In this document: piece by piece, positions 25,421 to 36,521 of the stretch
How positions within the stretch are numbered: the stretch's first letter is position 1
Layout of the letters: the number at the start of each line of letters is the position of its first letter
Source of the DNA: Capitella teleta
Taxonomy: Eukaryota > Annelida > Polychaeta > Capitellidae
Assembly (NCBI GenBank): GCA_000328365.1
Contig: KB292506.1
Location: 205,150 to 269,149, forward strand
Reading direction: 5' to 3'
DNA: 64,000 nt
The notes under the pieces: model-generated
The model's database searches: none
What the model was told of the DNA's origin: nothing
The model's input: only the letters and a program-made list of their open reading frames with translations
Position numbers and translations under genes: made by a program

Positions 25421-25985
25421 GGAATTAATCAGAATTGTAAACGGTCCCAGTTGCATTCCTGCATGACTCCCTCTAACCACCAGTCTCCTTTCGACCTCTA
25501 TACTATTTTCTTTATTAATTGTACATAGAATGATTCGGGACACATAACCATCCATGGGTCAGTTCCTATTCAGGCACATAATGTTTATTATGATAATTAT
25601 CCTTCACCTGTGCAACTTGATCTCGATTAACGATAACGATTAATAGTCTAAACTCGATTTTGAATTAGCGCGTAAATCAGGAGTTTGATCGCATTTTGAC
25701 GAAATGTCGATCCCTCCATCACTCAAATTGGTGTCAAAGGTGATCATGTGACTTTCTGGGAAATTCGACGCTCGAAATCTTCATCTAAATATAGGAAAGT
25801 TAACCTACATGTGTATATTCAAATCAAATTTCGACTTTCTGTGATAAGGCTTCCTATGGTAGGCCGAGAACTTTTCGAGCAACCCTCGTATAATTCCAAC
25901 ATTGAAATATCAGCGGCCAGGAATTGTCCCTATCAATTAATATGATTCTACGTGCGGATTCTGTGGCATGGGAAGTGAAACCACA
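25421..25985. other. Intergenic DNA, possible LINE 3' tail
   Basis: AT-rich, with no coding segment. The first 130 bp may be the 3' untranslated end of the LINE before it. I see no poly(A) or simple-repeat tail that would fix the end. Confidence 0.5.
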
Positions 25986-26698
25986 GGCAGCAGTACAATT
26001 TTTTTGGTGATCGATCATCTCATGTTTTACAAATGGGGCATTCCGAATAATATCTCGTTTGCTCGTTTTCGATTCGTGGAGGGTGCGCTGGTGTGTACTT
26101 GGTGCACATGTCCTTCATGTAGATGGGTCATCTTGGATTATGCGCCGCTTGGTGAATGTTTATTAGGACCTTGAAGTCTGATCTCGCCTTGATCGGCAAC
26201 CAGTGGAGTTCTTAGAGTACTGGCGTTATGTGTGCTCTTCGATCCGTTCTTGTCAACACTCTTTCTGTGTTATTCTGAAGACGATGGAGGGGTTGCATGA
26301 TATATTCTTGGACTCCGGCGATGAGGCCATTGTGGTAGTTTTGCCTTGAGGTCACGGTGGCGTTGATAACATTGGCACACGCTTCACCGTTTGAGTTCCT
26401 CCTGATACGATTTATTTTTCTGAGATGATGATAGCTGGCTCTCACGGTGTTCTTCACTTGGGTCTGCATGATCATTTCATCGTCCAGCCAGCATCCGAGA
26501 TCTTTCACGTTTCTTCTGGGGGTGATCTCATTATCTCTGACTTTGAGAGTGACGTTACTCAGCCGTTGTCTATTGTTTTTGGTCGACATAATGATCACTT
26601 CGGTTTTACTCTAATTCAGTTTGAGTCTGTTTTGAAGCCTCCAGCTGCGTACATCTTTGATGCAGTCTTCAATGGCTTTTACATCATCTTGGAGCTGG

Positions 26699-26733
<35 letters not shown>

Positions 26734-27747
26734 TTCTTTAAAGAGCCGTGAGTTGTCAGCGTAGTGTCGTCTGCTTATCCCATGTTTCTCGATGAACTTC
26801 TAAAGGGGAAGTATATAGAGCGAGAATAAGAGTGGACTCAGTACGGAGCACTTCTGTGATCAACGGTGAGCTGGGAGACTGTGACTCATCGACCACTACC
26901 TGTTGGAACCAGTTTTGAAGGTAGGATTTAAGTTATTTCATCCATCTCAAAGCGCCGATCTCCTCGAATATTAAATGTTCGTTCAAGACGCTTCAGCAGG
27001 ATCTGGTAGTTGAGAGTTGACTGAATCGCAGAACTTATGGCCCTCACCTGCAATAGTGGTAGGGCATCTTTCAGTTTTGCTCCTCTATGCCAGCTTTTGT
27101 GAGAGACTCTTGGTAAGAACCCGGGGAATTGCGCAGGGCCTATCACGCTGCCTTGGGCTACTCCAGAGAAGATCCAGCATGATTCGGCCACTTCTAGCGT
27201 CTGTCCTTCAAAAAGTTTGACAGGCACGCGAAAAAGCCTGCCACGAATACCATAGGCTGGTAGTTTCTGCTGGATTGCTTCACAGGGCACTGGGTCGAAT
27301 GCTGCTGCCAGATCAAAAAAAATAAAAAAATAAAAAAAAAAAATCAAAAAAATCAGGTTGCCACATTTTTTTCTGAGAGAAGTTGTAGGAAATACAATCT
27401 TGTGGAGGGGGAGGGCTGGTTAATCAGAGTACCTGGGCAGGAAGCCAAACTGATTTTCTGCTGCGAGACAGCTTGAAAGGAGGTGGTTGACGGAGTCGCT
27501 TTTTCTATTTAATAATATTATGCCCTTTACTACATTTAGATGTTTCCATGTTTCTACGGACTTGTTCTTGTGTGTCTTGAATAGCTTGTTGTAGTGTAAA
27601 AAAATAAAATTATAGCGTGTTTGATTGTTTCTTGAGAATTTTGTTGAAGGTGGATATGTTTGTTTTGAGATTTTCACGTTGTGTTGAGTCGAGTGGCATA
27701 ACGGCTGCAAAAAGGGGTTTTTCCAGGAAAAATGAGAACATAACATA
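25986..27747 (-). mobile_element. Decayed LINE, minus strand
   Basis: Read from 27,747 downward, pieces of a CR1/L2/Rex-like reverse transcriptase appear in the right order. There is a linker (THKNKSVETWKHLNVV), ENQFGFLP, DLAAAFDPVPCEAIQQKL, YGIRG, GVAQGSVIGP, then the catalytic loop as HYADNS. The C-terminal region follows (KDLGCWLDDEM, YIMQPLHRLQNNTERVLTR) and finally a SLHWLPI-like stretch near 26.2 kb. The second catalytic aspartate is changed to asparagine. Many frame shifts, plus poly(T) and A-rich simple repeats at 26,700-26,731 and 27,316-27,352, show an old inactive copy. It is a different LINE family from the one at 19-25 kb. Confidence 0.82.
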
Positions 27748-30183
27748 CAGAGAACAAGATGGAATGGGAAAATTTAGGTAAATCAAGTCAACCTACGAGA
27801 GTGAGCAGTCTTACACCGAAATTAAGCAAAAGGCGGCTGCTCACCGTGAATTTATTCATTTTCCAATGCTACAGAAACACAAATGAAAGGAATAAAGTAT
27901 GGCGTATATCACAATTATATGAGAAGTTTTCTCAGGTTTCGAGGGTTTTATTTTTCAATTTCTTACTGCAGACACGAGCTTGTAAACGAAGTGCAAGAAC
28001 ATGTAATTGTCCTTTTTGTAGCTGCACATTGTAATAAACAATAAGGATCGAGAAAGATAGCAAAGATCTTGGAGATTATATAAGTTCTTTGGCTATATAT
28101 TTCTGTGAAAGCGTGCATCGCCACTCTAAGTCCCCGATATGTTTGTATTCATTCTTCATTCAAATTCAACATGCATGTGTATTATTAGAAACATCCTTTC
28201 GATGCGTACAACGAGCATTTTATGCAACTCAGCAAGCAGGATATATCAGAGTCGGGAATTGTAATTTGTCGCGCTGGACCATTCTGTTAATAACGGGAAA
28301 GTCCGAAATGAAGGGGAAACCGACAAGTGATTTGAATTCACTCTGCAAAGTCTTCAACTCTCCATCCCCATGATACAATAACTATAAAAGTGTACACATA
28401 TACATATACAACATCATAAAGGTCTTACATAGAAAACACTCAGAACGATAAATACCGGACTTAAATATTCATTCGCAAGTCAGGGCGAGTTGATATGGCA
28501 ACATACCTGGTGAGATTCCGCTCGCCGTGGGCGACCGGGCGGGTGCTGAACTTTCACCCTGCATGTGATGTAATCCTCCTCATATCTTCCGCTAGTTAAC
28601 AAAACAACTCGAGTATCTTCCTTGACCCTTAGTAACAACATGAATTATCGACTTATCGAGGGGTTAAAGCTAAGCTAGATTCTTGACAGGCTATAGTTGT
28701 TTTTATAGTAGTTCTGAGTAATGTCTCTACATGAGACGTTAGCCTGCCAATGAAGGTGTTACATAACGTGTTACCAAGATCGTATAAAGTGAAGGGTCGG
28801 CCCACAAGATGTAACCGACGATCATCATGAACTCTCGGTTACATAACGGTCTCATTTGCTCCCTGGGTGTAATATAGACTCCAGAACACTCGGCATTTAT
28901 GATTCTTGCATCGATGAGTGAGGAATGAATTTCCACTCAGTTAATAACTTAATTTGGAACCCGCAGGTTGCAGATTGAAATCGTGAGAAATGAAAAAAAA
29001 AAAAAAAAAAAAAAAAAAACCCTAAGAAAGTCAGCATTTATTCGTTTCTTCGTTACATCAGATATGTAAAATAGAAGATATAAGAAGCATAGTTAAAGGT
29101 GAAATTAATCGTAATGTTGATTCAATGTCTTTTTATAAGAACTCTTCTTTTTGACCCTGAAAACACGACCCAGCAGCTCATATCAGCTCATTGTCGCTGC
29201 CAAAATGACATTCTCTGACAGCATTTTTCATATTTCGGAATTGTTTGTAGTCGTTTGCGGCCGGTGACACGCGAAAACTTGCCATCCTGCGAGAAGTGGA
29301 CGCATATATTTTAAGCGTACACATTATCACTATTACAGGCGGATAAGAACTATGATAATAGCCTCCAAAACGGGTGGCATTACTACAGAGAAGTATATTT
29401 ATATCGGACAAACCCCCATTAAGCATTAATCAAGAAAACAAGAGCTTTTTCCTAGTAAAACACACTGGCCGTGTGTTTACCTCACTCGAGGTTGCGAAAA
29501 CAGGTAACATTTTAAAAATTGAGAATGGCGCAACATTTAATAAAGTAGATTGAGGAGGCGGGGTAACCCAACCTTGGACTGTATACTATGGAATGCATCA
29601 CATAATCAGTTCTGTTGAATTATTAGATCTACTACAGTTTCAAGACTGTGGGCTTATGGGATAGTCTAGAGAATCGATTGTGTGTGCTTATTTGATACAA
29701 ACAGTATAGCTCTTCCACATAACAAAAATATTCAACATAAATATACGAGTACATTACAACACTGTTGCTGTCATAGTAGGAGATTGTGCCGATTTCGAGA
29801 CTCAGCTTACTAAGTCAAATATCTTTGTCTAAATTTCCCTTTTATTTCAGTTTGAATCAGTAGCACAAGAAACGACACTGCGTTGTGTTTATTGTGATTA
29901 TTAGAATTGATTCCTTCTCGACATATCGCGGTCGTTGACATTACTATCGTAATCCATAATGCTTGAACGAATGTTGCAGGTTCGGTTGAATGGACAAAAT
30001 CCACACATTGCTGATACAGATAGCAGATTTTATAATAGCAAATTTTCAAGAAGATATCCGCTCAAAATCTACCATCAGCAAGCCAGAATGAAAATCATAA
30101 AGGATAGCTTCAGACTGAGCATAGCCCAACTTTTGAACTAGTCGCCCATGGAAATTGTTAGAACTAACTGCCACGATAGCACC

Positions 30184-30254
30184 AAACCACGGTGCAGCCA
30201 AACCACGGTGCAGCCAAACCACGGTGCAGCCAAACCACGGTGCAGCCAAACCAC
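30184..30254. repeat. 16-bp tandem repeat, 4.4 copies
   Basis: Four perfect copies of AAACCACGGTGCAGCC and a 7-bp partial copy. The perfect identity suggests recent expansion. A (GTT)n tract lies 40 bp downstream. Confidence 0.95.
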
Positions 30255-30690
30255 AACACATTTCAAATTTGTTTTGTTGTGTGTGTGTTTGTTGTTGTTG
30301 TTGTTGTTGTTGGTGTTTTTGTTTGTTTCTTTCTTTCTTTTCTAAGTCATATATTGCACAGACGGGATCGTAAATTGCCCGTTTCAATCGGCTTCATGTC
30401 GTAAATCCCCACCTGTCCCGTGTTTCTGAATAAAAGCGAGCGTTGGTCTCTGGAACACAGTCTTTAACTGTCTCCAATGCATGGTCATGCAGCCCATACG
30501 TGTATCACACAAACGATTTCGTTGTTCGTGGGCTGCCCCCCCCCCCAAGGCTTCTAGAATTGCAGGAACTATTTGAATTCGTTGCCCAGGTAGACGGAGA
30601 GGTGATTGCCCGACCCATCCAGGTAGGCCTTTGTGCCATAGCTCCACAATCCTAATAGTTGAAAGAAGACTTGATCAACACTTCGATAGT

Positions 30691-30804
30691 CACCCTGAAC
30701 TCAATCCATTCCGGCCACTAGAAATTGCGAATAACCTGGAAAATAACATTTAAAAATGTGGTCAGATCGTCAGAGGCTGTAAGCCTGAAGATCATAAGAG
30801 GACC
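30691..30804 (+). repeat. Dispersed repeat fragment, copy A
   Basis: Two blocks, 30691-30718 and 30781-30804, match the reverse complement of 61648-61675 (26 of 28) and 61568-61591 (23 of 24) with similar spacing. The left block can be read as the end of a LINE protein (ERRLDQHFDSHPELNPF), so this is probably the 3' end of a non-LTR retrotransposon. Confidence 0.7.
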
Positions 30805-31335
30805 TTCTACTAGTTGTACCCGCACAACCTAGGCTGTGAGTACTGTAAAATGTGCCTCAATTTGCCCTGATACATTATGACCAATGGCGGATACGGCATT
30901 TTCCATTTTCAACCTTATGAACATTATGACTTTTCTTGGATGTACTCCAAATTTCTTGACAGTTGGATGGATATCTTTGGTTGGATCTTGGGTTCCTCAG
31001 CTGTCATTCCTTCTTGTCAATGCTGTCACTGGTTATAATTGTCGTTTTCCCCTAGAAACCACCGGGCACTCTCCGTTTACATTCTCCGTTTACATTCGGT
31101 ATGCCATTTTGTATCCAGCCTCAGTAATTCCGTTGCATTTCTACGATAATAGGTGCTGCCATTCACTTTCTAATCAGACTAATCATCATCATAATCATGG
31201 CGTAGCTGACATACTACAGCGAGCCCAATGGGTCTACAGACCTCGCCCGAGAATCTGTGCTAATCATGGCGTTACAATTATTACTAATAATTATAAATAA
31301 ATGATAATATCATTATAAATATTAGGATATGAGAT

Positions 31336-33903
31336 CAGGGCCGGATTAACACCTTGGGGGCCCCGCCGCACTCGGTGACCAGGGGGCCCCTACAGTTTAC
31401 ACCCCCACCGTATCTTGTATTGCATCATCAAAACACAATTTGTCCTAACCCAATATCCACTCTAGATAACCTGGCTCCTAGTTGTGAAGGAAGTGTACAA
31501 GACAAGCCGATAGCACACACGTACGTCTTTATTAATATGGTGAAAGAAGATCAACACTTAAAAGACGAGAGCAAAATGGTGAGGGATCTCTCAATAGACA
31601 CCATCTTTGTCAATGAAACAAAAGGTCAATAGTTTAATTAAGCTACTTAAAAACGCTGCTTCCTGCTTTTGGCTCGGGTGAACTTGGTAATGAGGGTGTT
31701 TGTTGAGAGATCCCTCGCCATTTCGCTCTCGACATTCAGCAAACAAAAATGTGCTTAGCTGCTCGTTTGTTGTTGTGCGCAGATAGTTCTTTATCAACGA
31801 CACCTTGCTGAAGGATCGTTCCCTGGGAACATGCAGTGACCATAAGGCTGAGATGCATCCTCAGCGCCATGTTGAAGAAAGGGAAGGTGTCTTCTTTGAG
31901 GCCTTCTTTGTGGATCAGTAGCGCCATTGAAGACGGCGTTTGGCGCTCACGCTGCTGACAGTATGCCGCAATGTGCCCGGCCTCGTCTGCCAAAGCTGGT
32001 CTCAAATCATCTGGGCAGGTGTCCATCAGGGTCTTGGCTGCTTCTCTAAGCTGTCAATCATCCAACTGAGTCATATGGATCAAAAGCTTGAATATCATGT
32101 ACACTTTTTCATACGCTTTTCTGTGAGATGTCAAAGCAGTGCTCAGCTGATCTAAGAATTATGATGAGGAATGGCTCACACCGAAACGTTTCTCTCGGAG
32201 AAGGCTTCACTTTGGGTGCGTCTGAGTGGTCGTACTTTTTCTTCCGCTTCTTACTGTCTTCCCTCTGTGCTGAGCATCTTCACACAATTCTCCAGCTGCT
32301 CAAAACGATCGTGAAGAGAACACGCAAAAGATTCCAAGGAATCAAGGAGTTGAACAATCATTGATTTATGAAGCCCTCAAAATAAACTGCACTAAGCTTT
32401 TATAAATGCTACTAAAATGGCTATCTATGGTACTGACCCAAGATAAATGAGATTAAAGGGAGAACTGGTTACAAATGGACTTTGAGTCATTATTTGGTGC
32501 ACCAAAAAATGATTCCTATGCCTGGCCCACACAAGGAATATCATCGCTAACGATTTCGCGGGAGATATATTGCTAATTAGGCGTGACGTCAGGAGCTATG
32601 ATGAAACACCGAGTTCCCCATCTTTTACAATGGGCCTCGTCATATCACCGTGTCCTGCGACTAAACCCCTGGATATTTTTTTTTTTTTTTCGGAAATAGA
32701 TAGAATAATCATTTTGCCACCAGTCAGGCGTGAAAAAAAAAATATTTTTCGCTATTTTTCTATTTTAACAAGCGATTTTCTAGGACACCTACCATGATTT
32801 CTCATCCTGAAACATTAAAAAGGTCAGCCAGAGTGCACCACGCATGCGCTTTCGTTTCGTAAACAACAAAGATGTCCTTTTATGGTGAATATGCTCTGCT
32901 CTGATTGGCTGAAATCTATAGCTTCACCAGGACAACGGGACCAATCACGGCAAGCCCTCAGCTGACGTTTGCCTCCTATACTTCGTAATGGAAGCCATTC
33001 TCCCATAGGCGCAATGCTAACCCCGATATTCGGAATGCATTATTTCCTTACGCTTGCATCCAGGCATGGTGTTTTTGGCACGGAATGCTATCAATTGGTG
33101 CTATGAGTCAATAGAACATCACTTAAAATTCAGTTCCCCATCCCTTTATTATTAAGGCCTGCCCTTCAGAATCAGAATAAGTGCATGTACATACACATGA
33201 AGGCGTACATAATTCGGCTTTTCAGGATACCCCTAGTAGGTCTACATGGAATGGCGGGGGAACGGGGTGTGTAACTGCTGGGTTGGCGACTGTGAGGAAT
33301 CTCTGAGCGGTGAGGCGTGTATGGCCTATAAAAGGGCAGGTCAACCGTTGCACGTTCTCTTTGCTCAGGAACCTCCGTTGAGGCAGTTTGCCCCACCATA
33401 CTCAGTAAGTGCACTTTACAAACGCATTGTTATCCCATGATAACATTTAATGTATTTTTCCTCATAGTTTCAACTGTCGTTTTGGATTAATACATCCGAC
33501 TCGGCAGTTTCAGGGTGCACAGTATGTTTTGTACGATGTCATTGAAACGTACCTCAATTTTGCCAGAGACTGCAGATAGATCGTTGCACCGGCGATCTTC
33601 TCAAGTATTCAAGCACTTGTTTGGAAATGATGCAGACGGCGATTCGACCAGAACAATGAGTGCCACGCACTCGCACCCTGTCTCCTCTTCAAGGCCCCCT
33701 CCCCCAGCCCCCTCCTGCCGCAGTGGCGAGGACCATGAAACTGACAACATTCCCCATACATGTCAGTCGACTTTCCCGCACAGTACTTGTAATTAATATT
33801 TATCTTATATTAGTATTAACATAATAAAATAAAAAAAATTTGAGCTAGCGGTCAATGGCCCCCCCGCAATTTCGGTTTCTGCGGCATGGTAAATCCAGCC
33901 CTG
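31336..33903 (-). mobile_element. hAT DNA transposon
   Basis: A 2,568-bp element. Its left end reads CAGGGCCGGATTAACACC and its right end, inverted, CAGGGCTGGATTTACC, the typical hAT terminal repeat. The flanks are an 8-bp duplication, TATGAGAT (31328-31335) and TATCAGAT (33904-33911), seven of eight matching. A C-terminal hAT transposase remnant lies at 31.6-32.4 kb on the minus strand. The rest, 32.4-33.85 kb, has no recognisable transposase N terminus, so the copy is internally rearranged and non-autonomous. GC-rich subterminal sequence lies inside both ends. Confidence 0.88.
31595..32370 (-). pseudogene. hAT transposase C-terminal remnant
   Basis: The minus strand shows the hAT dimerisation region in two frames: FPFFNMALRMHLSLMVTACS, then SLIKNYLRTTTNEQLSTFLF. 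In family members these join through a CERSFSKL-like motif, and here a frame shift falls there. Upstream, TLMDTCPDDLRPALADEAG fits the preceding helical part of ZMYM/DUF4371-type hAT transposases. Stops and shifts are frequent, so it cannot make a working enzyme. Confidence 0.8.
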
Positions 33904-34252
33904 TATCAGATCATACTTATTCAGCACAGATCAGGCGGACGAGGTCTGCGTACCTCTGTCTTGCTGTAGTATGTCAGCTAATAATTATTATAATTAAAAT
34001 GATCACTCTTGCCAACTTCAACTTGCCAAGTTTGGCCTAAGCCCACAAGTGTAACAGAAATATCCGTTTGCATAAATAAATATCTATCTTATGTGCACAA
34101 GAACGTTGGAAGATCCATACAGGCAGATTTCCCCACCTAACTGGAGTATAACTGATGAGTACTGTTACTGATATTTAGGATTATTGTACCGATTCTGGTT
34201 GTAATTATTATGTGTTCCTTGCAGATGTGGAGTTATAAGAAGTGTGAGCATC
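33904..34252 (+). other. Upstream region of the zinc-finger gene
   Basis: About 350 bp between the hAT element and the zinc-finger start codon. A splice acceptor, TGTGTTCCTTGCAG, ends at 34,224, so the coding exon probably follows a non-coding or short coding first exon that I cannot locate. An ATG directly after this acceptor opens a short frame that ends inside the coding exon. Confidence 0.5.
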
Positions 34253-35194
34253 ATGGAGAATGAAGCAGATAAGCCGGAGGATCTCAGCATTCCAAAAGCT
34301 GATCCTGAAACAACAAATCAGGAATCATGCAATCATGTGTGCAGTGTTTGCAGCAAATGCTTCAGCTGCCCAAAGATCCTGAAACGCCACTCAAGGATCC
34401 ACACTGATGATAAACCGTACGAATGCAACGTTTGTCACAAATCGTTCATTCGGCTGAACATACTGGAACGACACATGGTCATGCATGCAGTGGAAACGGC
34501 ACGGCCTCAGCACTTCCCTTGCGACTACTGCAAAAAGGCATTCAATAATCAAACCAGCTTAAAGAAGCACATGAATGTCCATACTGATGTTATAAGGCGG
34601 GAGTGCATTGAGTGCCAGAAGGTGTTCAAGCACTCGAGCGATTTGAAGAAACATATGATGATTCACACTGGAGAGCGACCTTACGAGTGTAAGATATGCG
34701 ACAAAACTTTCATCCGCTCAAACTGCTTGAAGATCCACATGATGATTCACACTGGAGAGAAGCCGCACGAATGCAGCGTGTGTAAAAAGGCATTCATCCG
34801 ACCCACGGACCTCAGGATCCATCTCCGAACGCACACGGGCGAGAAACCCCACGAATGCAGCGTGTGTGGCCGAGCGTTCAACCACTCCGGAGACCTGCGT
34901 AAACACGAGCGAATTCATTCGGGAATCATGCCATATGTCTGTTGCGTCTGCTCAAAAGCGTTTAAACGTCTGGATGAAATGAAGCAACATATGATCATTC
35001 ACTCTGATCTCAAACCGTACAAATGCCAATTGTGCGATAAGGCATTTAATTTCCGAAACAGTTTGAAACACCACATGAAAGGTCACTCGCCCAATGGATT
35101 GACGCCAGCTATGCGATCTTCTGAACCGAGAGTTGATCTTCCTTCGATATCTGCAATGGTCAGCACTTCAGCTCCTGTTAAATCTCAGTCATGA
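34253..35194 (+). CDS. Nine-finger C2H2 zinc-finger protein
   Basis: 313 residues in one exon, start ATG in the context ATCATGG with A at -3. Nine C2H2 fingers fill residues 30-278 at a strict 28-residue period, except for a four-residue longer gap between fingers 2 and 3. Linkers after fingers 4-6 are canonical (TGERPYE, TGEKPHE); the others are degenerate. Each finger keeps both Cys and both His. Before the fingers, KPEDLSIPK contains PxDLS, the motif by which many repressors bind CtBP. This points to a DNA-binding nuclear repressor, though the target is unknown. The tail after finger 9 is short and serine-rich. I cannot assign a named orthologue. A splice acceptor at 34,224 makes an upstream exon likely, so the N terminus may be longer. 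Confidence 0.87.
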   Translation: MENEADKPEDLSIPKADPETTNQESCNHVCSVCSKCFSCPKILKRHSRIHTDDKPYECNVCHKSFIRLNILERHMVMHAVETARPQHFPCDYCKKAFNNQTSLKKHMNVHTDVIRRECIECQKVFKHSSDLKKHMMIHTGERPYECKICDKTFIRSNCLKIHMMIHTGEKPHECSVCKKAFIRPTDLRIHLRTHTGEKPHECSVCGRAFNHSGDLRKHERIHSGIMPYVCCVCSKAFKRLDEMKQHMIIHSDLKPYKCQLCDKAFNFRNSLKHHMKGHSPNGLTPAMRSSEPRVDLPSISAMVSTSAPVKSQS

Positions 35195-36521
35195 AAAAAC
35201 TTTGTTGATAATTTACTAATTATTCGCTTCATAATCATGTCTCTTTATATTCCTGCATGGTCATTTGCCAATGCATTGATTATATGCTGACAATTTGTAC
35301 TCTCTGTCGTCGAATGTCTGTGCTCTGGTAGTTATAGGAGAATTATTTCTATTATTCTTGTTGTTTAAGAATTTTTTATTAATTTGTTTAAGCAATTTTG
35401 CTGAAATATATTATTGATTCATGAGGTATTACCAATTTAATTTGTTAGTCTTTTTCATTTCTGGAGATTGAAAAGAATCAGTGAGTTGTATTATACTCGG
35501 TACAATTAATAATAATAATAGCAATAAATTTTGTAAAGAAAAATGTGTATAGAAGAAATTTTTTAAGTAGTTTTTCAAAACATATTATTTAGTGAAATAT
35601 GTGTGGTTGAAATTACTGAATCATAGTGAAAATTCATGCTCAGATTCTGTTTTCCACCCGGGTTCGAGACCCCATCAGACCACGGGCGTTATGATTGTGA
35701 ATTATGATTGTTGTAATTGTAATTCTTTGGTGACTGCAGTGCTGCCCAACTGCGTAACAAGGCTGGGCGCTGTGTACTACTGTCTATGGTGGTATGCAGG
35801 ATAAAGAACCCTTAGGATTTATCGATAAGAGTAGGGGGAGATCCAGGTCCCGGGCCTTCTGTTCTGGTGCCCGTATCATCCGAATGGTTTGGGTGGAGCC
35901 GTAAAACCTCTTCATGCATCTATGATTTCCACTACAACCTATTCATTAACATCCTTAATCAAATTTGTTTAAATCATAATGCACTTTTAGGCCGTTATGA
36001 TAAGGATGTTCCTTTCAACCTCATTCCTCTTTCACTGTTTTCTGATTCTAAAGCAAAATATTCACACGTGATTAATTGAACATTACGCCATAATATCTTC
36101 TCATGTGTAATCAATGCACGCATTATTCAGAACTGTAGCTAGAAACCTGACGAGATGTTTATCGAGTAAGGGGCAAATTGCCGACGGGAGGTGAGTTACG
36201 CACATGGTTGGGTAGGTCATTGACCGTGGGGGCAATTGAGTGCGTTATGAATACTCCGTGGACTGAGGGAAATATTTAGTGTAGAAGAGCCCAGATTAGA
36301 TAATGGGTCTTTTTTTTTCTAACTTAGCTAATTGTGATGGTCAAAAGTATCAGTATCATCATATGTATCAGGTCAGAGTATCATCTGAGTATGGAAACTT
36401 GTGATTTGATTGCAATCAAGCGTTATGTTGAATGTTGATAAGCATCCTGCATTGTAGTAAACCGGATTTTCTTTGATTCATCAGAATCTCAACACATGTT
36501 TTAAGATACGAAAAAGACGTA
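35195..36521. other. Zinc-finger 3' UTR and ELAC2 upstream DNA
   Basis: AT-rich 3' flank. An AATAAA at about 35,523 is a plausible poly(A) signal for the zinc-finger gene, giving a 330-nt 3' UTR. At 35.65-35.80 kb a GGGTTCGAGACCCC box resembles a tRNA B box without a convincing A box or cloverleaf. The region just before 36,522 should hold the ELAC2 promoter, but no clear motif stands out. Confidence 0.55.

Larger units (their letters stand above)
27748..31335. other. Intergenic DNA with repeat fragments
   Basis: No gene that I can support. It holds a 27-A run at 28,993-29,019, a 16-bp tandem repeat at 30,184-30,254 followed by (GTT)n and (TTTC)n, and a repeat fragment at 30,691-30,804 that recurs near 61.6 kb. 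The plus-strand frame at 30,884-31,300 (138 codons) has no recognisable domain. On the minus strand at 30.38-30.65 kb there is a faint MATH/TRAF-like resemblance split over two frames, discussed under findings. Confidence 0.6.

Noticed and set aside
27775-27835. 5S rRNA fragment
   Set aside because: ACACCGAAATTAAGCA resembles the 5S segment TCACCGAAGTTAAGCA, but the similarity does not extend on either side.
30884-31300. 138-codon plus-strand frame
   Set aside because: No domain match that I can recognise. It ends in AT-rich repeats and sits beside transposon fragments.
35640-35800. tRNA gene or tRNA-derived SINE
   Set aside because: A B-box-like GGTTCGAGACC is present, but there is no A box at the right distance and no acceptor stem. 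A short SINE relic remains possible.
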